In this document: in pieces, positions 9,033 to 17,693 of the stretch
How the letters are laid out: every line of letters begins with the position of its first letter
How positions within the stretch are numbered: the first letter of the stretch is position 1
Assembly: GCA_026184295.1 (NCBI GenBank)
Contig: JAHCJK010000015.1
Location: 1 to 57,076 of the forward strand
Source of the DNA: Planctomycetota bacterium
GTDB taxonomy: Bacteria; Planctomycetota; SZUA-567; H5-PLA8
DNA length: 57,076 nt
Direction: 5' to 3'
Position numbers and translations under genes: made by a program
Notes under the pieces: model-generated
The model's input: only the letters and a program-made list of their open reading frames with translations
What the model was told of the DNA's origin: nothing
Databases searched by the model: none

Positions 9033-10307
9033 GTGGTAAGGCTGAAAGACAAACTCGCCCAGGTCCTGGCAAAGCAACGGCAGGAACTCCAGACGATCCT
9101 GAAAGACGGCGGCGCCAAGACCGTGGACCAGGTGACCGCCGAGCAGATCTTTGCCGGCGCGCGCGGCATCCACAGCCTGCTCTGCGATACCTCCAGCGTC
9201 CCGCCCGACAAGGGCCTGATCGTGCGCGGGCATCCCATCGGCGACCTGACCGACCTGCTGCCCGAAGAAATCTTCTACCTGCTGCTGACGGGCGAACGCC
9301 CCGGCAAGGCCGAACTCGAGGAACTGCGCGCCGAATTCCAGCGCCGCGGCAAGACCCCCAACTACGTCTGGAGCGTGCTCGACGCGCTGCCCGACGACAC
9401 GCATCCGATGTGCATGCTCAACACCGCGCTGCTGAGCATGCAGCCGGACTCGGTCTTCGCGCGCCGTTACGAAGACGGCATGCCCAAGGACCAGTACTGG
9501 GAAGCGACGCTGGAAGACGCGCTGAACATCATCGCGCGCATGCCCAAGATCGCCGCGTGGATCTACCGCAAGCGCTTCAAGAAGGGCCCGCGCCTGGACT
9601 CCGACCCGAACCTGGACTGGGCCGCCAACTACGCCCACCTGCTCGGCTGCGCCGACATGAAGGGCGGCTTCCCCAAGCTGATGCGCCTGTACATGGTCCT
9701 GCACTGCGACCACGAGAGCGGCAACGTGAGCGCCATGACCGCCGCGACCGTCAATTCCGCGCTCAGCGACCTTTACTTCTCGCTCTCCGCGGGCCTGAAC
9801 GGCCTGGCCGGGCCGCTGCACGGGCTCGCCAACCAGGAATGCCTGACCTGGCTGATGGAAACGATGAAGAAGCACGGCGGCGTGCCCACCGTGGAACAGA
9901 TCACCCAGGATGCCGAAGAGACCATCGCGGCCAAGCGCGTCGTGCCCGGCTACGGCCACGCGGTGCTGCGCGTCGCCGATCCGCGCTTCACGGCGTTCGT
10001 CAAGTTCGGCAAGGAACACTGTTCCGACGACCCGGTCTTCAAGACGGTGCTGAACGTCTTCGAGGCCGTGCCGAAGGTGCTGATGCAGCATCCCAAGATC
10101 AAGAACCCCTGGCCGAACGTGGACGCCGCGAGCGGCTCGCTGCTGGCGCACTACGGCCTGAAGGAACAGAACTACTACACGGTGCTCTTTGCCGTCAGCC
10201 GGTCGCTGGGCATCTGCGCGCAGGCGATCATCGCGCGCGGCCTGGGCCAGCCGATCATCCGGCCCACCTCGGTCACCACCGAGTGGCTCAAGAAGGCCTG
10301 CTCGTAA
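9033..10307 (+). CDS. gltA: Citrate synthase (eukaryote-like type)
   Basis: A 424-residue citrate synthase that condenses acetyl-CoA and oxaloacetate at the entry to the TCA cycle. The three catalytic residues are in place: His263 in PLHGLANQE, His309 in PGYGHAVLR and Asp364 in NVDAASG. The N-terminal extension and internal blocks (FYLLLTGERP, NTALLSMQ) resemble the dimeric eukaryotic-like form rather than the hexameric proteobacterial form. The start is GTG at 9033, five bases after AGGAGG; an upstream ATG at 9001 is in another frame. Isocitrate dehydrogenase lies 28 kb away, so the TCA genes are not clustered. Confidence 0.96.
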   Translation: MVRLKDKLAQVLAKQRQELQTILKDGGAKTVDQVTAEQIFAGARGIHSLLCDTSSVPPDKGLIVRGHPIGDLTDLLPEEIFYLLLTGERPGKAELEELRAEFQRRGKTPNYVWSVLDALPDDTHPMCMLNTALLSMQPDSVFARRYEDGMPKDQYWEATLEDALNIIARMPKIAAWIYRKRFKKGPRLDSDPNLDWAANYAHLLGCADMKGGFPKLMRLYMVLHCDHESGNVSAMTAATVNSALSDLYFSLSAGLNGLAGPLHGLANQECLTWLMETMKKHGGVPTVEQITQDAEETIAAKRVVPGYGHAVLRVADPRFTAFVKFGKEHCSDDPVFKTVLNVFEAVPKVLMQHPKIKNPWPNVDAASGSLLAHYGLKEQNYYTVLFAVSRSLGICAQAIIARGLGQPIIRPTSVTTEWLKKACS

Positions 10308-10337
10308 TACGGGCCGCGCGCCCCGGCGGGTAAGGCC

Positions 10338-10970
10338 ATGGAGCCTTTTTACAAAGGCTTGTTCTTCCAGGGTCTGGTCGTCGGATTCGCCATCGCCGCG
10401 CCGGTCGGTCCCATCGGCATCCTCTGCATCACGCGCACGCTGAGCGAAGGCCGCTTGAGCGGCTTCGCCGCGGGCCTGGGCGCGGCCTGCGCCGACGCCA
10501 TGTACGGCGCCGTCGCCGCCATGGGGCTTACCGCCGTCTCGCAGTTCATGACCGCGCACCTGGCCACGATGCGGCTCGTGGGCGGCCTGGTGCTGTGCGC
10601 GCTGGGCGTGCGCGTCTTCCTCGCCAAGCCCAAGGACCAGCACGAGGACGTCTCCCAGAACGGGCTGATCATGGGTTTCTTCTCGACCTTTCTGCTGACG
10701 CTCACCAATCCCATGACGCTGCTCTGCTTCGCGGGCGTCTTCGTCTCGCTGGGCCTGGAACGGATCAAGGAACAGTCCGAGAACGGAATGCTGCTGATCG
10801 CGGGGGTCTTTACCGGATCGGCGGCCTGGTGGCTGCTGCTCAGCTTCGGCGTCGGCTTCTTCCACGCGCGCATGAGCGCCCGCGCGCTGACGCTGATCAA
10901 CCGCATCTCGGGCGGAACGCTGTTCGCCTTTGGGCTCTTCGCCGCGCTGACCTGGTTCGGAGCCGTCTGA
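10338..10970 (+). CDS. LysE/RhtB family amino-acid exporter
   Basis: A 210-residue integral membrane protein with about six helices. The family signature PVGPIGILCITRTLSEGR is at residues 22-39 and LTLTNPMTLLCFAGVF is in the middle. This superfamily exports amino acids and related small metabolites. The stop codon overlaps the ATG of rsmA (TGATG at 10968-10972), so the two are translationally coupled. The substrate is not predictable. Confidence 0.9.
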   Translation: MEPFYKGLFFQGLVVGFAIAAPVGPIGILCITRTLSEGRLSGFAAGLGAACADAMYGAVAAMGLTAVSQFMTAHLATMRLVGGLVLCALGVRVFLAKPKDQHEDVSQNGLIMGFFSTFLLTLTNPMTLLCFAGVFVSLGLERIKEQSENGMLLIAGVFTGSAAWWLLLSFGVGFFHARMSARALTLINRISGGTLFAFGLFAALTWFGAV

Positions 10971-11872
10971 TGGCCGGGCCCCTGGAACGGATCAAGGCCA
11001 GCCTGGAGGCCCGCGGCCTGAAGCCGCGCAAGGCCTTCGGGCAGAACTTCCTCGTCGATCCCAACTTTGCCAGGGCCGTGGCCGCCGCCGCGCGCGCCGA
11101 CGAACGGACGCTCGCCGTCGAAGTCGGCCCCGGCACGGGGGTGCTCACCCGGGCGCTGCTGGAGTCCCATCCGCGGGCGCGCGTGCTGGCCGTGGAGATC
11201 GACCGCGGCCTGGCCGGCCTGCTGCGCGAGGAGTTTTCCGCCGAGATGGCCGCGGGGCGGCTGACGCTGATCGAAGGCGACGCGCTGGACGGCAAACACG
11301 GCATCAACGCCGGACTGCTCGCCGAGGGCCTGCGGATTTCGCGCGACGAATCCCGCCCGCGCCGGGTGCTCTGCGCGAACCTGCCCTACAACGCGGCCAC
11401 GCCGCTGATCGCGAACCTGGCCCTGCCGCTGCCGTGGGAACCGCCCGCGCCGCCGGTCTCGTTCGTCGAACGCATCGTCGCGACGGTGCAGTTGGAACTC
11501 GCGGAACGCTTTTTCGGAAAGCCCGGCGGGAACGACTACGGGCCGCTCGCGGCGCTGCTGGCGCTGCGGGCCACGGGATCGATCGCGCGGAAGGTGGGAG
11601 GAGAGGTCTTCTGGCCGCGCCCGCAGGTGGCCTCGGCCGTCGCGGAATTGGACCTGCGTCCCTGGGACGGCTCGGACCTGCGGGCGGACGAGGCCGCCGG
11701 CTTTCAGGAGTTCCTGCAGAAGCTCTTTCAGCAGCGCCGCAAGACGCTTCGCGCGGCCTTGAAGACCGCGGGCCTCGCGCTGGCCGCCGCCGACCCGCGC
11801 GCCGCGCAGCGCGCGGAAGACCTGCCGCCCGCCGCGCTGCTGGCGCTGTACCGGATGGGACGGAACGGCTGA
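10970..11872 (+). CDS. rsmA: 16S rRNA (adenine1518/1519-N6)-dimethyltransferase RsmA/KsgA
   Basis: A 300-residue SAM-dependent methyltransferase that dimethylates two adjacent adenines in the 3' hairpin of 16S rRNA during small-subunit maturation. Visible landmarks are KAFGQNFLVD at the N-terminus, the SAM loop VEVGPGTGVLTRALL, VEIDRGL, the catalytic NLPYN, the helix VQLELAERF and FWPRPQVASAV. The RsmA C-terminal domain (FLQKLFQQRRKTLRAAL) is complete. The start overlaps the LysE-type gene's stop. It converges on ispF with a single base between the two stop codons. Confidence 0.96.
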   Translation: MAGPLERIKASLEARGLKPRKAFGQNFLVDPNFARAVAAAARADERTLAVEVGPGTGVLTRALLESHPRARVLAVEIDRGLAGLLREEFSAEMAAGRLTLIEGDALDGKHGINAGLLAEGLRISRDESRPRRVLCANLPYNAATPLIANLALPLPWEPPAPPVSFVERIVATVQLELAERFFGKPGGNDYGPLAALLALRATGSIARKVGGEVFWPRPQVASAVAELDLRPWDGSDLRADEAAGFQEFLQKLFQQRRKTLRAALKTAGLALAAADPRAAQRAEDLPPAALLALYRMGRNG

Positions 11873-11873
11873 G

Positions 11874-12350
11874 TTAGAGCGTCTCGATCTGCGCGACGGC
11901 GAAGGCTTCGACGGCCTCGCCCTGGCCGACCGCGTCCACGCCTTCGCCCGTCTTGGCCTTGATGTTGACCATGTGGCGGGGGATCTGGAGCGAGTCGGCG
12001 ATGTTGCCGGCCATCTCCTGCTTCAGGCGCCCGAGCTTCGGCTGTTCCAGGTGCACGGAGACATCGACGTTCACCGGCTTGTACCCGGCGTGCTGGAGAA
12101 TCTCGACGACCTTCTTGAGCATCTCGATGGAGTTCGCGTCCTTCCACTTGGGATCGCTATCAGGGAAGTGGTGGCCGATGTCGCCCAGGCCGGCGGCGCC
12201 GAGCAGCGCGTCGATGACGGCATGGGTGAGCGTGTCGGCGTCGGAATGCCCGAACCCGCCCTTCACCGACGGCACCTTGACGCCGCCGAGCCACAGAATC
12301 CGGCCGGCCACGAGACGATGCTTGTCGGTACCGATTCCAAAACGGATCAT
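11874..12350 (-). CDS. ispF: 2-C-methyl-D-erythritol 2,4-cyclodiphosphate synthase
   Basis: A 158-residue IspF, fifth enzyme of the MEP isoprenoid pathway. It has the metal-binding TDKHRL (DxH) near the N-terminus, GHSDADTLTHAVIDALLGA with the third His ligand, GDIGHHFPDSD, and KAKTGEGVD near the end. The N-terminal GIGTDKHRL departs slightly from the common GxGYDxH pattern but keeps the ligands. It is downstream of ispD in the same direction (84-bp gap holding a short palindrome at 12421-12436), so the two MEP genes are probably co-transcribed from the PIN-TRAM gene. Confidence 0.96.
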   Translation of the reverse strand: MIRFGIGTDKHRLVAGRILWLGGVKVPSVKGGFGHSDADTLTHAVIDALLGAAGLGDIGHHFPDSDPKWKDANSIEMLKKVVEILQHAGYKPVNVDVSVHLEQPKLGRLKQEMAGNIADSLQIPRHMVNIKAKTGEGVDAVGQGEAVEAFAVAQIETL

Positions 12351-12434
12351 GGGGCGCCTCCTTTGGCTTGAGCCCGCGCAGCTTACTCGCAGGCCCGCGC
12401 GCTTTCTAGATCATTGGGAGAACCGCGGGCGCGG

Positions 12435-13274
12435 TTATTTGACCAGGCCCAGGCGCAGGTACGCTTCCGCGATCTGCAGGTCCTCGGGGCGCGTGATCTT
12501 CAAATTCGTGCTGCTGGAATCGACCAGCGCGACGGCGTGGCCGTAGCGTTCGCAGACCGCGGCGTCGTCGGTCACTTCCTCGCCCGGGGCTTCGCGCTGG
12601 AAGCGTTCGAAGAGTTCCAGCAGCATCACGCGGCGGAAGACCTGCGGCGTCTGCGCCAGCCACAGGCCTTTGCGCGGCACCGTCTTGCCGATGATCTTCG
12701 TCCCGTTCAGGCTCTCGGGCGAACCCAGGTTCTGCCCGCTGACCTTCTGCGCGAGCGGGATCAGGGCGTGGTCGAGTTCGCGCTTGACCGTGTCGCGCAC
12801 GGGCACGGCCAGGATCGAGGCGCCGCGTTCGTGGGCCAGCCCGACGGCCTTGGCGATCGCGCCGGGATCGGGGAAGGGGCGCGCGGCGTCGTGGATCATC
12901 ACCAGCCCGATGGATTCCGACGTGGCCAGCAGCCCGTTCATCACTGAATCCTGCCGGCGCGCGCCGCCGTCGGCGAAGAGCAGCTTGACCGAGCGCGGCA
13001 GGCGGGCCTGGTCGGCGCAGCGCCGGGCCATGCGGCGGTCTTCGGGGCGCGTGACGAGGACGAGTTCCTTGAGTCCGGGCACCCGGCCGAGCGCCTTGAT
13101 GGTCCAGGACAGGACCGGCTTGCCGCGCAGCTTGAGGAAGGGTTTCTTGACCTTGCCGCCCATGCGCGTGGAACTGCCGGCCGCGACCACGACGGCGGCG
13201 CAGGTCCAGGAGCTTCCGTTGCCGGAGGGCGCGGAGCGGGTCTTGGGTTTGGACGCGGGCTTTTTCTTTTTCAT
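12435..13274 (-). CDS. ispD: 2-C-methyl-D-erythritol 4-phosphate cytidylyltransferase
   Basis: A 279-residue IspD, third step of the MEP pathway (MEP + CTP to CDP-ME). The nucleotide loop AAVVVAAGSSTRMGG is followed by KPFLKLRGKPVLSWTI, and VMIHDAARPF, VRDTVK and QTPQVFRR are all present. About 28 lysine-, serine- and proline-rich residues precede the catalytic domain, an extension not usual in the family. A short insertion lies between the VRDTVK block and QTPQVF (around GQNLGSPESLNG). The start ATG at 13274 is five bases after the stop of the PIN-TRAM gene, which implies coupling. Confidence 0.95.
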   Translation of the reverse strand: MKKKKPASKPKTRSAPSGNGSSWTCAAVVVAAGSSTRMGGKVKKPFLKLRGKPVLSWTIKALGRVPGLKELVLVTRPEDRRMARRCADQARLPRSVKLLFADGGARRQDSVMNGLLATSESIGLVMIHDAARPFPDPGAIAKAVGLAHERGASILAVPVRDTVKRELDHALIPLAQKVSGQNLGSPESLNGTKIIGKTVPRKGLWLAQTPQVFRRVMLLELFERFQREAPGEEVTDDAAVCERYGHAVALVDSSSTNLKITRPEDLQIAEAYLRLGLVK

Positions 13275-13279
13275 CGCAC

Positions 13280-14374
13280 TCAAGCGGAATCTCGCAACCC
13301 CTGGGGAACGTGCTTCTGCCCGTCGCCGGACGACGCGGGCCGCACGTTCTTTTCGCTGTCCTGCCCCGAACCGCCCGTGATGCGGGCGAAGACGATGCGC
13401 CCGGCCTGCGTGGTCAGGAGGCGCAGCACTTCGACCGGGACGTCGCGCCCGATGGCGTGCCGCCCGGCTTCCACCACCACCATCGTGCCGTCTTCGAGGT
13501 AGGCGATGCCCTGTTCGCGCTCTTCGCCGGCCTTGAGCAAGCGTACGTTGAAGCGGTCGCCCGGCGTCACGATGGGGCGCAGCGCCGCGGCCAGTTCCTG
13601 GAGCAGGATGGTCTCGACGCCTTCCACGCGCGCCACCTTGGACAGGTTCAAGTCGCCGGTGAAGACGAGCAGGTCGCGTTCGCGGGCCATGCGGACGAGC
13701 TTGGCGTCCACGCCCGTCAGGTCGGGGTAATCGAGTTCCTCGATGTGCAGGATCATGCGCGTGTTGGCGCGCAGCTTTGCGAGTACGTCCAGGCCGCGGC
13801 GGCCGCGCGCGCGCTTGGTGCCGTCGGCCGAATCCGAGAGCGCCTGGAGTTCCTTGATCACGAAACTGGGGACGATCAGTTCGTCGGCGATCATGGAGGA
13901 CTGGCAGAGGTCCGTAATGCGCCCGTCCACGAAGATCGAGGTGTCGAGCAGCAGGCCGCCGCGCTTGCGCCCCACGTTTGAGAAGGCCATGTACGGAACC
14001 ACGAAGCGCAGGCGGTCGCGCGTTTGAAAGACGATGGTGACCGAGAGGTAGCACAAGAAGAGCGAGACGATGGGGCCGATCGGTTCGACGAAGCGCTTGT
14101 AGTAATCGCCCGGAACGAAGGTGATCATCAGCAGCGTGAAGATGAAGGTCGCGCCGAGCCCCAGGATCAGCCCGAAGAAGACCGCGACGAGCCCGGCGAG
14201 GTACTTTTTCTGGAAGACGACTTCGACCGCCACCGTGCACGTAGCCAGTGCGGCGATCAACAGCGGAAACCACATCTCCTGCGGAACTTCCCGGGGAAAG
14301 GCGGTTTGAATGCTGATCCCGACGAAGAAGGCCGCCAGCACAAAGAGAGCGCGCAATGTGCTAAGGAGATACAT
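13280..14374 (-). CDS. YacL-like membrane PIN-TRAM domain protein
   Basis: A 364-residue protein. Four predicted transmembrane helices fill residues 1-115. A PIN-domain nuclease fold follows (LLDTSIFVDGRITDLC with the first acidic residue, then VFTGDLNLSKVA), and then a TRAM-like domain (GIAYLEDGTMVVVEAGRHAIG). This is the architecture of Bacillus YacL, whose gene also stands beside ispD and ispF in Firmicutes. Its biochemical role is not established; PIN domains usually cut RNA. AGGGG precedes the ATG. A disordered tail of about 30 residues ends the protein. Confidence 0.9.
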   Translation of the reverse strand: MYLLSTLRALFVLAAFFVGISIQTAFPREVPQEMWFPLLIAALATCTVAVEVVFQKKYLAGLVAVFFGLILGLGATFIFTLLMITFVPGDYYKRFVEPIGPIVSLFLCYLSVTIVFQTRDRLRFVVPYMAFSNVGRKRGGLLLDTSIFVDGRITDLCQSSMIADELIVPSFVIKELQALSDSADGTKRARGRRGLDVLAKLRANTRMILHIEELDYPDLTGVDAKLVRMARERDLLVFTGDLNLSKVARVEGVETILLQELAAALRPIVTPGDRFNVRLLKAGEEREQGIAYLEDGTMVVVEAGRHAIGRDVPVEVLRLLTTQAGRIVFARITGGSGQDSEKNVRPASSGDGQKHVPQGLRDSA

Positions 14375-14477
14375 GGCCGCACCCCTGACAGATACACGTC
14401 TGCGTAACCAAGTTTACATGAATGCTGCGCGTTGCGCATGGGTGAAAACGGCGACGACTGCAGGGGACGAAAGGGGT

Positions 14478-14530
14478 CAGGAATCAGGATACAGGGGAGG
14501 AGCCGCTCGTTCCCTGAATCCTAAATCCTA
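14478..14530. repeat. Imperfect inverted repeat, CCTGAATCCTAAA family
   Basis: Arms at 14479-14498 (AGGAATCAGGATACAGGGGA) and 14510-14529 pair at 16 of 20 positions when one is reverse-complemented. The right arm shares CCCTGAATCCTAAA with the intergenic repeat at 46717-46730. It lies in the 212-bp gap upstream of the PIN-TRAM gene; the rest of that gap shows nothing I can name. Confidence 0.65.
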
Positions 14531-14586
14531 GCCCGCGCATCCTATTCCATGCGTTGCCAAGGGTTACAGGTTGTCAGGGCGGGTGG

Positions 14587-15435
14587 CTAGAGCACCAGGT
14601 CCAGGTGCTGTTCGGCGTACTTGTGGCAGCCCTGCGCGATCTGGCCCAGGGTCTTGCCCTTCTCGCTGTCGAACTCGACGGTGATCCAGCCGGAGTAGCC
14701 GATGTCGAGCAGCGTCTCGACAAAGTCGGAGAGCTTCAGGTCGCCCTTGCCGAACTCCGTGGCGTGCGGCTTGGACATCTCTTTGTGCTTGCCCTTGCCG
14801 ACCAGCTTGCGCGGCTTCAGGTCCTTGGTCTTGATGTCCTTCAGGTGCGCGAGCCCGATCTGCTTCTTGTGGTCCTTGATGTAGCTTTCGATCGGAATCT
14901 TGGCCTCGGCCAGGAAGCCGATGTCGATGCAGAGCTTCATGGCTTCGGGGTCGGCCATCTGCACAAACTTCTGGACCATCTTGGGCGAATCGACGTACGT
15001 GCCCATCTCGGGGTGCAGACAGGTCTGCACGCCCAGTTCCAGCGTGCGGCGGGCGATTTCGCCAAAAGCCGTCGCGGCGGGCAGCAGGTCCATCTCGTCT
15101 TCGAGCGGGCTGTCGGGATTGGGGCGCGGGGGGTACAGGACCAGAATCTTGGCCCCGGCGCTCTTCAGGAAGCGCGCGACATTTACGCCGCGTTCGACTT
15201 CCTCGTCGAGGTTCATCCCTGGCCACATCGAACCGCCCGCGGTAATCGCGGTCAGTTCAAGCTTATGTTGCACAAGGATTTCGTTGAAGACCGCCACGCG
15301 GTCTTCAAACTGCTCCACGATCTCCGCGGAGGTCTCGATGCCGCGATATTTCGCGCGCTCGATATCCGAGAAGGAGTGGATCAGGCCCTCTTTACCCCAG
15401 GGGCCCGTATGGCACGCCAAATCGATGTCAGACAT
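14587..15435 (-). CDS. Sugar phosphate isomerase/epimerase (xylose-isomerase-like TIM barrel)
   Basis: A 282-residue single-domain TIM barrel of the AP-endonuclease-2/xylose isomerase superfamily, the fold shared by IolE, IolI and many sugar epimerases. Metal-site segments are visible: CLHPEMGTYVD (His and Glu after a strand), LCIDIGFLAEA, GLAHLKDIK and WITVEFD near the C-terminus. It therefore likely acts on a keto-sugar, inosose or sugar phosphate using a divalent metal. It sits alone downstream of the metalloprotease and is not clearly part of an operon. The exact substrate is unknown. Confidence 0.88.
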   Translation of the reverse strand: MSDIDLACHTGPWGKEGLIHSFSDIERAKYRGIETSAEIVEQFEDRVAVFNEILVQHKLELTAITAGGSMWPGMNLDEEVERGVNVARFLKSAGAKILVLYPPRPNPDSPLEDEMDLLPAATAFGEIARRTLELGVQTCLHPEMGTYVDSPKMVQKFVQMADPEAMKLCIDIGFLAEAKIPIESYIKDHKKQIGLAHLKDIKTKDLKPRKLVGKGKHKEMSKPHATEFGKGDLKLSDFVETLLDIGYSGWITVEFDSEKGKTLGQIAQGCHKYAEQHLDLVL

Positions 15436-15493
15436 GGGAGGCGAATTGTGAAGCGTGACGCCAAGATTTCAAGGTCGGGAAGCGGAATTGTAA

Positions 15494-15524
15494 CCAGTTG
15501 CGGGCTCTAAAATCCCGCAACCGG
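15494..15524. other. Intergenic hairpin
   Basis: Arms 15494-15504 (CCAGTTGCGGG) and 15514-15524 pair at 10 of 11 positions around a 9-base loop. It lies just after the metalloprotease stop on the minus strand. There is no T run, so it may be a weak terminator or an RNA-stabilising stem. Confidence 0.55.
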
Positions 15525-15539
15525 CGGAAGCAGCAAAAG

Positions 15540-16970
15540 TTAATCGCGCTTGAAGTTCTTGGGCGCGCGCTCTTTCAGCCAGCGCTGGTAGGCCGTCTCC
15601 AGGTCCTCGACCTTCATCTTGAAGACCTCGGCCATGGCTTCCTCGTCGGACTTGCCGGCCTTGATCCCTTTGATCATACGCGGCAGCGCCGACTTGTCCG
15701 GGTACTGGTAGAGGAATTCGACGCGCGACCAGGCGAAGGCGTAGCCCGAGCGGTCCATGCCGCCCATCGGCCGGTTGCGCCCTTCTTCCCACGAAAGGAT
15801 GTCCCCGCGGCGGACGGCGTCCTGGAGCAGATAGACGCGGTCGTTGCGGCCGGGGTTGTTCTTGTCGTCCTTGAAGAACTCGATGAACTGCGCCATCCCT
15901 TCGTGCAGCCAAGAATGGATCGTCACGTTGTTGCCGGTGAGCTGCAGGAAGGCGTGCGTGCCTTCGTGGTACAGCGTGTTGGTGGCCTCGCGGATCGCGT
16001 TCTTTTCGCCCATCGAGTCGTACATGGGGATGACGATGTGACATTCGCGGCCCTTATGCATGAAGTAGCCGCCCGAGTTGAACGCCGAGGGGCTCTGGTC
16101 GATCACCGAGGTGAACTTCGCGAACTGGGCGCGCGACTGCATCATGTAGAAGGGGCACTTGTTGTTCCACAGCGGATCGCCTTCCTTATGCTGCAGGATC
16201 ATGGCGATCTGGTTGTAGAAGATCTCGGCTTCCTGCTTGAAGTTGGCGTGCAGTTCAGGCTTCAGGTTCGAGAAGAAGTAGAAGTGCTTCGTCTCTTCCA
16301 TGCGCCATTCGCCGCCTACCTTCGACTTCAGGTCCGCCAGGCGTTCGTCGAGGAACTTCTTCATCTCATCGGGCTTGCGCGCCGGAACGTTCTCGTCGTC
16401 GGCCATGAACTGCTTGGGGATCTTGAACTTCTTTCCGCCGGGGCCGGTGACTTCGATCCATTCCTTGCTGCCTTCGCTCCCGCCGTCCTCGGAATCAACC
16501 TTCTTCTCCGAGTCTTCCTTCTTCGGCTCTTCCTTTTTGGGATTGTCGGCGACCTTGATCGCGTCGGGTCCCTTCGCCGGTTCGGGCTTGGCGTTGGTCG
16601 CGCCCAGCAGCGCCTCGACCTTGGCCCCGTACGTGCCCTTATCGATGGCCGCGGCCATGGTCAGCAGGTCCTTGCCCTCGTCCTTCAGGCCCTTCTTGAG
16701 GCAGTACTCGCCGAGTTCGAAGGTGGCCTTGGGGTCCTTGGGATCGAGCAGCGACTTGGCGCAGGCGTAGTAGTCCTTGGGCGTGAGCACTCCCGCCGGA
16801 ATGGACTGTTCCTTGCCGTTGACCCGCAGGACCACCTCGGTTTTCGTCATGCGGACGACTTCGCCCCGCATGCTCGAAGAGCCCATCGAAATCGTGACGG
16901 GTTCGGCGGCCTGAACGTGGGCCAGCAGCAGAAGGAACAAACTAGCGACGAGATACCGAATCTGCGACAT
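15540..16970 (-). CDS. Exported gluzincin metalloprotease (DUF1570-like)
   Basis: A 476-residue secreted protein. The signal peptide is YLVASLFLLLLAHVQAAE. Residues 30-60 form a small beta domain (MRGEVVRMTKTEVVLRVNGK) like the SHD1-type modules of planctomycetes, followed by a helical segment and a Lys/Glu/Ser-rich linker (about 130-160). The catalytic domain has HEGTH at 335-339 and, 18 residues later, Glu357 in WLHEGMAQFIE, which is the gluzincin (MA clan) zinc pattern. A good GGGAGGA site precedes the ATG. A role in degrading or remodelling extracellular protein is inferred from the fold; it has no operon partner. Confidence 0.85.
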   Translation of the reverse strand: MSQIRYLVASLFLLLLAHVQAAEPVTISMGSSSMRGEVVRMTKTEVVLRVNGKEQSIPAGVLTPKDYYACAKSLLDPKDPKATFELGEYCLKKGLKDEGKDLLTMAAAIDKGTYGAKVEALLGATNAKPEPAKGPDAIKVADNPKKEEPKKEDSEKKVDSEDGGSEGSKEWIEVTGPGGKKFKIPKQFMADDENVPARKPDEMKKFLDERLADLKSKVGGEWRMEETKHFYFFSNLKPELHANFKQEAEIFYNQIAMILQHKEGDPLWNNKCPFYMMQSRAQFAKFTSVIDQSPSAFNSGGYFMHKGRECHIVIPMYDSMGEKNAIREATNTLYHEGTHAFLQLTGNNVTIHSWLHEGMAQFIEFFKDDKNNPGRNDRVYLLQDAVRRGDILSWEEGRNRPMGGMDRSGYAFAWSRVEFLYQYPDKSALPRMIKGIKAGKSDEEAMAEVFKMKVEDLETAYQRWLKERAPKNFKRD

Positions 16971-17055
16971 ATTCTACATTCCTCCCAGCGTGCAAGCCAT
17001 ATCGCGGCTTAGCACCCTAATGAATCCTAATCTCGCTGGTATGCCCCCGGTGGAA

Positions 17056-17093
17056 ATAGCTTCTTAAATGCCTTGCACAATGTAAGAAGCTAT
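17056..17093. repeat. Perfect 11-bp inverted repeat in an AT-rich gap
   Basis: ATAGCTTCTTA at 17056-17066 pairs exactly with TAAGAAGCTAT at 17083-17093 across a 16-base loop. A second, weaker pair (TCACCATT at 17128-17135 with AATGGTGA at 17163-17170) follows. The 262-bp gap (16971-17232) is noticeably AT-rich. It lies between the end of the DUF309 gene and the start of the metalloprotease, so it may hold the metalloprotease promoter or operator. No T run supports a terminator. Confidence 0.6.
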
Positions 17094-17232
17094 GTTGAAC
17101 GGTCAAGGGTAAATCACCACCACGGTTTCACCATTCCTTACTTAGACTCACCGAAGTATTTCAATGGTGAGCACAAAATTGCGCGAAGATACAACGGCAT
17201 TACACGCACCACGTTCATTGAAACGGCGGGAA

Positions 17233-17691
17233 TTACTCGTCTTCTTCCACATGTCGGCCCAGGACAAGGAGTTCGTGCTCGTCCACGGGCAAGGGGTCGA
17301 AGCCGGAGGTGGGCAGGGTGGGGGTGAGAATTTCTTCGAACGGACGCAGGTCCAGGTTCGGATCCAATCGCAGCGGGCTGACCAGCGCGTCCATGTCCTT
17401 CACCAAAACAGGAATTTCCAGGCCCATGTAGGCCGGCGCGGGGATCTGCTTCGCCTTGAGTTCGAACGTGTGCTGGAGCGAGAGCACGCCTTTGCGATTC
17501 CCGTTCTCCCAGTGAACGAAGCAGACCGCGGCGTGAATGATCATCTGATAGAAGGTCTTCTCGAAGCCGACCGATTCGAGCCAGATGCCCTCGAGAATCT
17601 CGTGGCATTCGAAGAAGTGGCGCTGGTTGAAGAGCCAGACGCCCTTCGTGTAGGCCGCAGGGTAGGGCGGTTGCGGTTCGTCGTGCAGCAT
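17233..17691 (-). CDS. DUF309 family protein
   Basis: A 152-residue protein whose first 90 residues match DUF309 (GVWLFNQRHFFECHEILEGIW then FYQMIIHAAVCFVHWENGN), an all-helical small domain of unknown function. The C-terminal 50 residues are less typical and acidic. Its start is two bases past the stop of the membrane protein gene upstream, so the two are one transcript. Confidence 0.85.
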   Translation of the reverse strand: MLHDEPQPPYPAAYTKGVWLFNQRHFFECHEILEGIWLESVGFEKTFYQMIIHAAVCFVHWENGNRKGVLSLQHTFELKAKQIPAPAYMGLEIPVLVKDMDALVSPLRLDPNLDLRPFEEILTPTLPTSGFDPLPVDEHELLVLGRHVEEDE

Positions 17692-17693
17692 GT

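Noticed and set aside
10970..11872. RsmA as an Erm-type resistance methyltransferase
   Set aside because: The full RsmA C-terminal domain and housekeeping context favour the 16S enzyme.
12421..12436. Palindrome AACCGCGGGCGCGGTT as ispD terminator
   Set aside because: No T run on either strand and ispF follows closely in the same direction; noted but not called.
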